Shown piece after piece: positions 56,962 through 64,000 of a DNA stretch of 64,000 nt (position 1 is the first letter of the stretch; the number at the start of each line of letters is the position of its first letter). The notes below the pieces were generated by a model, which did not search any database, had not been told where the DNA came from, and was given only the letters and a program-made list of their open reading frames with translations. Made by a program: the position numbers and the translations under genes. The stretch is taken from the NCBI GenBank assembly GCA_016165875.1, contig JABBOT010000080.1, positions 30,561,326-30,625,325 of the forward strand, read 5' to 3'. Source of the stretch: Acanthopleura granulata (lineage: Eukaryota; Mollusca; Polyplacophora; Chitonida; Chitonidae).

Positions 56962-59787
56962 CTGGGAAGAGAAAAAGACAAATTATGACTTCAGTGTTGA
57001 CGTCACTACAATTAAGATTTTCATAAGTGATTCTATGTTAGTTTGTGTATTATTTATTTATTTATTTGTTTATTTATTTATTTATTTAAGTACATACTCA
57101 GGAACTTTCACTAATATCACGTCGGTCTGTTTCATGGGTAAGCAAACCGGAGTGCCTGAGAATAGGCGCAGGAAACTGGTCAGGACAGGAGTATTTACAG
57201 TCTTATTGCCCCTTTAACACCATGTCAAAATTATATAATTATATGAATGCCCACTTCTTTCGGTGACCTATAATACTTTTAGTCAGCAACAGGTCTCCGA
57301 CCATATAAAGGCCAGAGTTTCTGCGAACTTTTCAAGTTTTTTCAACTTTTCAAGGCCTTTCAAGCCTTACCTGTTTGCCTGCGACAATAGTTCCACTGTT
57401 TCAGCACCCTAAATTATATGACATTCCCCAGAAATGTCAGTTTATCCGAATTTTACTGGCGCAAAATCGCCTAAAATGTATTTCCTGCTATCCGAAAAGC
57501 CAGAGCTTCCGGAGCCTAGACGGCCCCTGAGCCCTCACCTAGTATTTCTACCGCTCTAGGCACTCTACATTTTCACGTCGTTTTGCTAACTTTAGACTCC
57601 ATCCACACCTATGAATTCGATCCTATGTACTTTGTAATTTACTGCCTTTACTGCCAAGTTATAGACAGCGATTTCTTCCTGGGCCCATAGGGCACACACG
57701 AACCATTGCCCAGTTTTCTCTGACAGTCGAACATTCTTTTTGTCCCTCACATTTTGGAAACTTCCTGCAGCTGTACCAATAGTCAAAGCAATGGATAACA
57801 GGATCCCATGCTTTGAACCACTTTAGCACCACCTTCATCAACAGTCTGACGTATGTAGTCTATTCAGAAAAGAAAATTCGTTACTTATTTGGACTTTACT
57901 TGTATATCTACGTATTTACCTTTCTACATTTGTTTCAATGCTAGCTTAACAATGGCGAACATAAATCCCAGAAAAGCTGTCTTGGCCTATGGATATGTAA
58001 GGTAAATAAAAACATGTACCAATGCGATAATGGGCTCAGTCTGTTAGCCCACTAACGCAGCGCAATGACCGAAGCTTCCCACCAATACGGTCGTTGTGAG
58101 TTCAAACCCAGCTCATGCTGGCTTCCTCTCCGTCCGTACGTGGGAAGGTCTGCCAGCAACCTGTGGATGGCCGTGGGTTTCCTCCGGGCTCTGCCCGGTT
58201 TCCTCCCATAATAATGCTGGCCGCCGTCGTATAAGTGAAATATTCTTGTGTACGGTGTAAAACACCAATCAAATAAATAAATAAATAAATAAATGCGATA
58301 ATGGGTACATCATCATGAATCGCATAACTGGTGAAGTTTGGATACACAGTAAACATATTACTGCAGGGTGATTTGTGGTTATCTGACGTATGGCGGTGAG
58401 CAGAAATGTCCCCTACAGTACCAAGCAGTTTTTCACTTTGTGGTACTGCAAAGCAAACTTACATGTCAAAAATGTCACGCTGCCTTCGCCTCTGGTGTTG
58501 GCGCATTTCGCTATTTTCCCAAATGCCGGCGCCGGGCAGTTGTCTACCTTTACGCCAGAGGTGGATTCGTCCACCGAGGTCTTGCAAAGAGGGCTGTTAC
58601 CCGCCAGGGCTCGGAACACTGTATTCACAAGGGGGATGTCTTCTAGTAAAGACACGTCTCTGCAGTCGTAACATCTCAAACCTTAAAATAAAACACAACA
58701 CTCGACCATATGTAAATATGCCTGAATAAAGTATCCAAGTACAAAAATTAATAAAGCATACTTTTCTGTGATGTTGTATGACTCAAGTATCGCAGTTTAA
58801 AGCCACAAAATCGCGTACATTGCGGAAATTGATAGCGCCCCCAAGTGATCAGTTTTGACCAATCAGGCGGGAGTTATTTTTATTACCCGGGAAATAAATT
58901 ATAATTAGCGGTGTCATTGTTCTAACACCGACTCTCCCATGAAGAGATTTATTTATGTATTTATTTAATGCTGTTTTACAGTTTTGTTTTGCTGTTTTAA
59001 TGCTGTTCTGGTATTCTTCTCTGTGCGATCAGGACGACTGTGGCTTAACATAACACACGCACGTCTCCTGCACTCACATATACGACTGCGGTCGTGTTAA
59101 TGGGTGGAGGAAACGGGTGTACTCTTCGTAAACAAACGGGTGTACCTTGGTAAACAATATACCTTTGGTAAGGTTCTGACTAGGTCACAAAGGTTTGTCA
59201 CCAAGGCTTCCAGAACAATTATGAGTAAGGGGGCCTCTGGAAGCCCTCTAGACAAATCCGGCATTACAATACTGTGCTAATGTCCGTTAGAATATGCCCT
59301 CTGCACAAACCATCCGCCTATAATTATCGGCACGGAGCATATGTGCACGCAGCACCTCCGATTGGCTACGACCAAGGTTAATAATAATGATAATATTGAC
59401 GATAATTATTATAATTAATGATAATTAAAAATAAGAACATGGATAACAATGTTATGGATGTTTTGGAGCTTTTTCAGGGGTGCCCTATGGGCCCAAGATG
59501 TTTAGTTTCTGCTCCTTCAAATTCACTGACATAAGAGACTTGGAATCTTTTGTTGGTGACATTTGAGCTAACGCAAAGTAAGCAATGAAATTTACTGCCT
59601 TAATATAATTTGCTAACTTGTGTCTTAAACTTACCTCCTAATTCCGGCAAGATTTGGGGGGGGGGGGGGCTTTCTGACTCCATGAACAATAGGCCTATTA
59701 ATGGCTATCCTTACCTGTCACAACGGTCGCTGTAAGGCAGAGGGAGACGGCTAGGAGGACCGCACCTTCTAGTCCATCACGGCCCAT
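56699..59787 (-). CDS. Ly6/uPAR (three-finger) GPI-type protein, complete
   Basis: Join of 59787-59715, 58681-58463 and 56961-56699 on the minus strand, with GT/AG borders and phase 1 at both junctions; 184 residues, TGA stop. Signal peptide MGRDGLEGAVLLAVSLCLTA; mature start GLRCYDC, the usual LU-domain opening; ten cysteines in the ectodomain, ending CTCSTDLCN, the usual C..D.CN close; then a hydrophobic tail (LIWLEGLVLAVLG) typical of a GPI-attachment signal. Such proteins sit on the outer membrane leaflet and bind receptors, channels or ligands; quiver/sleepless-type members modulate ion channels. Which subfamily this is cannot be told. The loop region between cysteines 6 and 8 is longer than in vertebrate Ly6. 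ATG context acaacATGG is good. Confidence 0.88.
57095..57185 (-). repeat. Family-3 repeat fragment
   Basis: catgggtaagcaaaccggag, tgcctgagaataggcgcagg, after an (AAAT)n-complement run at 57050-57089. Confidence 0.55.
57783..57859 (-). CDS. Possible alternative terminal exon of the Ly6 gene
   Basis: Acceptor aattttcttttctgaatag, correct phase after exon 2: YIRQTVDEGGAKVVQSMGSC, then YPLL and TGA. Use would give a truncated protein lacking the last LU cysteines and GPI signal. A second frame here is cysteine-rich (CFDYWYSCRKFPKCEGQKEC) but does not match the phase. Speculative. Confidence 0.35.
58035..58291 (+). repeat. Intact SINE with 14-bp target duplication, inside Ly6 intron 2
   Basis: Full head to tail (gttagcccactaacgcagcg, gttcaaacccagctcatgct, ggtctgccagcaacctgtgg, (AAAT)n). 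aatgcgataatggg flanks it at 58021-58034 and 58292-58305. Opposite strand to the gene. Confidence 0.95.
58463..58681 (-). CDS. Ly6 exon 2 (LU domain, first half)
   Basis: Acceptor ttgtgttttattttaag, donor gtaagt. LRCYDCRDVSLLEDIPL to CKTSVDESTSGVKVDNCP and KCANTRGEGSVTFLT, 72 whole codons, five cysteines. Confidence 0.92.
58725..58930 (+). repeat. R1 dispersed repeat, copy 4
   Basis: tctgtgatgttgtatgactc, agtatcgcagtttaaagcca, tgaccaatcaggcgggagtt. Lies in Ly6 intron 1. The TGACGTCA site is degraded here. Confidence 0.7.
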
Positions 59788-59814
59788 GTTGTCAAGATCT
59801 TCAACACTTATCCT
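59715..59814 (-). CDS. Ly6 exon 1 (5' UTR end and signal peptide)
   Basis: A splice acceptor (ttggtgttaccag) begins 27 nt of 5' UTR; ATG at 59787; donor gtaagg after 24 codons plus one base. Confidence 0.88.
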
Positions 59815-60639
59815 CTGGTAACACCAACCCAACATGTAATTTTGGAAACAAGAAACTTAATACACGGACTGCTTTTATGCCATTTTCTTATAATTGTTTT
59901 AAAAAATGACAGAAAAAGTATTAAAATTCAAGCCAACCATGCGCATGGTTTTTAATTTGCACATTATTTTTTTGTGAGAATGACACCCAAAAACAAACTT
60001 CATTTCAATTATTTCCCTAAGCACCATTTGTGGTGTGTTGTTCGGTGCTATGACAACAGTTATCGTTAAATTTCACGACTATGACGTCATGTCCGATTCC
60101 ATTATTTTCCAGCTGCTCACTTGCTGTGTCTTCGCCACAGACTAACACTCGACAACACACAGTGTACCCCTGTGTACCTACTACACTTGGGGAACACTCT
60201 GTTGTATGTGGTTAAATGATAGAATAGGACCAGCAGGGAAAGAGCCGCTGTTTATCCAGATCTGCAAACATCATCATGCACCGGGGCCATAAAAATGAAG
60301 AATTGTTATGAAAATGATAAGCGAACTGGTTGGACAACTTTTCACATTCTGAACTCGTTCACCCAAACACATCAGGTCCGCTGTGCGGAGATCTTTTTTT
60401 AAAGCTGATAGGTTTTCGGTTATATCTGTTCAAAAGATATCCCAGTGAAGAATAATTGAGCAATTTATTGTTTCCAGTTTCTGTTCAGGAAGCATTTTAT
60501 ACTCTGTGGCGTCGTTCAGTTCATGTGAACAAAAGTACTATTGCTGGCTTTCCTGTGAACCTCCTGATGTTTTATAGCCCTCTCTAGTAAATTGTCCATA
60601 TTTTCTGCCATACCGATTGTCAACAGTAAACGTGTGGTT

Positions 60640-60745
60640 GTGAGTTTCAATCGCCCTCTGTCCGATTTCCTTCCACAGAAATGCTGACACTATCGTATAG
60701 GTGAAATATTCTTGAGTATTACGTATAACACCAATAAATTATTAT
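60640..60745 (+). repeat. SINE 3' fragment
   Basis: tccgatttccttccacagaa, tcgtataggtgaaatattct, tacgtataacaccaataaat. Confidence 0.78.
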
Positions 60746-60984
60746 TATATAAATATAAATCACCATCACTAGGTAGACTACAATGTTATAACAAATATTA
60801 GGAAAAAAAGTTTCTTAATGTGTTTAAACAAAAATTTTTTTTTACAGTCATCAATGTAACAGTGGTTGATTTGACAGATGGAATAATCTTATTCAGCTCT
60901 GCTAATACTATCCAAATGAATCCACTGCCTGTCAATAATCCTTCTGGTGTCCATTTCCATTTTCTTGAGCCTCAATTGGTGGCC

Positions 60985-61133
60985 TCCTCCATAGTCGAGG
61001 GTGTTATCGCGCTAGTTCACCGTAATGACCCTGCTGCTTCTCATCAATGCGATCGTGAGTGCAAGCCCAGGTTGCGTGGGAAGGTCCGCCAGCAAACTGC
61101 GGATGGCTTTTCGTAAAACACGAATCAATCAAA
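60985..61133 (+). repeat. SINE with internal deletion
   Basis: tagtcgagggtgttatcgcg, caccgtaatgaccctgctgc, ggaaggtccgccagcaaact, then directly a short aatcaatcaaatc tail. Confidence 0.78.
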
Positions 61134-62065
61134 TCAAATCAACCAAGACTGAGTATTACTTTACTATCCTGAGCAAAAAAGAACAGAGCACTGTAAATCC
61201 CCTAGAATAGCGATTTTTCTAAAGCTGCATAATCCGGATGTGTACTATATCCGGTAATACTATCGCTGGATGTCCCACACCGCCACCCCTCCTCCATCGC
61301 CCCCCCCCCCCCCATCCCAACTTGCGATACACTACATCTGCGCAATAAAGGCTGCCTGTGGTTAGAAAACTCACTTCTTGCTAACCCACCTATCACAGTA
61401 GGTCATTCTAAAAAGGGGCACAGGCCGCCTGAGCAAGGTTTAGCTTCTGATGTAGACCATGCTGTATGTCAGCATGAATGCTGAGTAAAATATATGTACA
61501 CAGCTTAGACGGCAGGGGTGAAAGGAGTACACCATCACAATGTAGGCCTATATTTTAGCCAGAATCTATTTATACAGCTCCAGAGGTCCTCGAGTTTTCC
61601 ACTGGGCAATAAGTGAATAAATTATTCTGAGGGTGAAACTTACTTTAGTATCGTCATTAACTGTAAAACGACAACGGTTTAAAACCTTGGGAATTTTAGA
61701 GTTGTAAATAGAAACTCAGTCGTTTTTGACAACGTCCCTGAGTACCCTGTGCATATATCTGTAGGCCTACATAAACTCGGAGTATATGGGAAATCAGACT
61801 ACTACATGCTAGTGATAATCGAGACGTTTCACTGTCTAGATGTAGTTGTCAGTCGGTGGGTTAGATCACCACTTCAGATTTTGCACATTTGTGGAGGAAA
61901 AGTGTAGGCCTACTTCATCGCGTTTAATAAGTTGATTGTTGGAGAAGGCTACAAGTACGTTTGTAGATGATAGATCGCAAGCGTGTAGTGCTTGAATCAG
62001 CCAGTATTATATGTAGTATAAGGCCTCAGTTTTACAAGTGAGAAATTTATAACCATTGAACTTAC

Positions 62066-62280
62066 CTTACCACAGCTTAGACGGTGAGAGGAGATGGGCT
62101 ATTCAGTTGATGCTGCAATGGGGAGATCGAGTGACAGGCTGTATACACACAGAGCGGTGAGATTAGACCGGATGTCGAGGCGACCAGCGTGTGTTGAGCA
62201 AAGAGTTGTATCTTTACCCTAGTGTGGCCCATATACATCAGCCCCTATATGCATCATGCCGTGACTCATGAACCGTGGGG
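62066..62280 (-). promoter_or_regulatory. Possible promoter and 5' UTR exon of the Ly6 gene
   Basis: A strong minus-strand donor (gtggtaag/gtaagttc) at 62066/62065 and, about 170 bp upstream, a minus-strand TATA-like run (gcatatagggg ... gtatatggg). It would pair with the acceptor at 59815. Inferred only. Confidence 0.32.
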
Positions 62281-63361
62281 TATGTCACATGCTCGAAGCT
62301 TTTTGATATTTGAAAAAAGGAAAATCCATCCTCTTTACCATATATGGAGTAACAATGCGTGACGTAAGTTAACTATGACCTGAATTTATGCGAAAATAAC
62401 TGGTAAAAAGTTTGGATGACGTAGCTTTTTGCCTTTGGTTTTCCCACCCGACCTGTTAACCCATGCATGACAACCCACTGAACATGTAGGTGATTCATCG
62501 GATATTTTCCACAACTTCTTTTCCAGGTAGGGCATCACCGGCACATTCCTCCACAGCGCGTGCCACCACCGGCTTTTTAGCTTTGATAACTACAAGAATA
62601 CACTCTCCTATTTTTTCACTCTCCCATTCAATAACTCAATTACCATCACACATTAACACCAGTAGGTATATAAATCGCATAATTGACTCGCAAGATTGAT
62701 TTCATTTGCTTCTTTCCATACTTCTGTCCAGTTTCGGGACTAGGACAAATGCTGACCGGCACACTAAACGGCTTGAACGACTCGTGGCTATATACACCAA
62801 TGTAAGGGACAAGTGATCTCCATACACGGCAGCACACACCGATGGTACTCGGGTTTGGATGTAATTAAACCAAATCATAACTCTTTCATTTATTATCGGA
62901 TATGCAAGAATTCAGAAATTTTTTGCCAATTCTATGACGTTACTTAATTTAAGATCTTGACATGTTTTTTGAAGATGTAAGTGATTTTTTCTGCGTTTTG
63001 CATGATTACTGCCTTTGACATAACACTGACTGCGTAGTATGTCAGACAGGATCCGTACTCTGACTGAGGTCAGTTTATCGCGCTTTCGATTGGCTGGGGA
63101 TGAATTGGGAGGCTTAGCCATACGACGTAAACTCACAGACAGATCTCTGTTGCGGATGGCGTCCGAAGGAGCTTTTTGTAAGCCTTACACGGCTTTGATA
63201 TTAATAATAATATAGGTCAGTACAGATAGGACACAGGGTTGATGTCTTAGCACTGTTAGGGTAGATGAAATGTCATCGGCACGCCATGAGACACCGTTTT
63301 AAAGTAAATCAGAACATTTTACACTATAAATTGGTTTATATTTTTTCTTCAAATCTATACT
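62281..63361. other. No gene seen
   Basis: Small open frames on both strands without domain or splice support. Confidence 0.4.
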
Positions 63362-63596
63362 TCCGCTCCAGCGTAATGACCCAAGTACCTCTAACCAATA
63401 CAGTCGCTGTGAATTCAAGTCCAGTCTCTGCTGACTTCCTGTCCGGTCGTACCTGGGAAGATGACCATGCAACTTGCGGATGGTCGTGGGTTCCCCCCGG
63501 GCTCTGCCCTGTTTCTTCCCACCATAATGCTAGCCGTCGTCGTATAAGTGAAATATTCTTGAGTGCGGCGTAAAACATCTACCAAATAAATAAAGC
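63362..63596 (+). repeat. SINE, near full length
   Basis: gcgtaatgacccaagtacct, gtgaattcaagtccagtctc, gcaacttgcggatggtcgtg, agtgcggcgtaaaacatcta and AAAT tail. Confidence 0.92.
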
Positions 63597-63847
63597 AATT
63601 AAATACGCTCAGTGAAGACGGCATGAGTCATAGACATATTAAACATTGACACAAGAGCTGATTTATATATTCGTGTTCACGAATTGTTTTCGTATAAGAT
63701 GACTGCCACATTAGAGGATAGAGGAAAGTAGGAAATTAGATTGAAAACACAAAAATCCTTCTTTGTGTTTTCAACAGCTGATGATTTTCCAGAAAGACAG
63801 TTCTTTAATTCCCCTCCAAGAACATCCTATGCGAGAATTTTTCAGCA

Positions 63848-64000
63848 TGACTATCCCGCGTATTAGTGGTGGAAGCCTGTGTGCTGGGGAAAAACCACTT
63901 TTGCAGGTTACTTCCAATCTTTCAGACCTTTGGCGTATATAGACTTGCACGTCATACTGTTAGAAGACAAGGGGTCTTAAACGACCATAAAGACTATTTA
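63848..64000 (-). repeat. Family-3 repeat, cut by the window end
   Basis: gtggtggaagcctgtgtgct, acttgcacgtcatactgtta, agaagacaaggggtcttaaa; related to 53530-53640. Confidence 0.6.

Larger units (their letters stand above)
59815..62065. other. Presumed 5' UTR intron of the Ly6 gene, with repeats
   Basis: SINE copies at 60640-60745 and 60985-61133; a poly-G run near 59656 and a poly-C run near 61300. No coding exon seen. Confidence 0.4.

Noticed and set aside
58368..58729. Overlapping plus-strand frames of 92-107 codons
   Set aside because: They are antisense to Ly6 exon 2, whose GC-richness keeps them open.

Overview
This is a eukaryotic window, most likely from a mollusc. The genes are split into small exons with GT/AG borders and multi-kilobase introns, intergenic DNA is AT-rich, and about 18 copies of a tRNA-headed SINE with an (AAAT)n tail are scattered through it. 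That SINE type, and the molluscan look of the first gene, point to Mollusca. I see no bacterial operons, CRISPR arrays, rRNA genes or stand-alone tRNA genes. All exon borders come from splice signals, codon phase and protein motifs read by eye; no transcript data were available.

Layout: (1) about 0.3-18.04 kb, plus strand: a secreted-type FAD amine oxidase of the L-amino-acid oxidase/achacin-escapin-like group. Five well-supported exons and two upstream mini-exons join in consistent phase; the start lies outside the window. Its introns hold SINEs, minisatellites and foldback elements. (2) 18-25 kb: intergenic, repeats only. (3) About 25.2-33 kb, plus strand: a probable CCAAT promoter and non-coding first exon, then one coding exon for a 181-residue Pro/Tyr/Ser-rich protein, then a 3' UTR. 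(4) About 34.5-43.8 kb, minus strand: a decaying tandem family of paralogous exons. They encode a short ectodomain module and a C-terminal membrane segment, and are interrupted by a 48-bp minisatellite of about 20 units. (5) About 44.5-49.3 kb, plus strand: nine short repeated exon-like cassettes of three types, most with a Lys/Gln-Arg-Gln core, ending in a single-exon six-cysteine EGF-like domain and stop. This is the most unusual structure here. (6) 50.7-50.9 kb, minus: an orphan exon candidate. (7) 56.7-59.8 kb, minus strand: a complete three-exon Ly6/uPAR (three-finger) gene with signal peptide, ten cysteines and a GPI-type tail whose last codons lie inside a 60-bp minisatellite. (8) 60-64 kb: intergenic repeats and a possible upstream 5' UTR exon of the Ly6 gene.

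Two themes stand out. Short modules were amplified repeatedly (exon cassettes, paralogous exon sets, 35-, 48-, 55-, 60- and 80-bp satellites). A dispersed repeat carrying a CCAAT box near a TGACGTCA-like site occurs four times and may have spread promoter-like sequence. The genes have no evident shared pathway; several look secreted or surface-exposed and could be defence or recognition proteins, which is inference.
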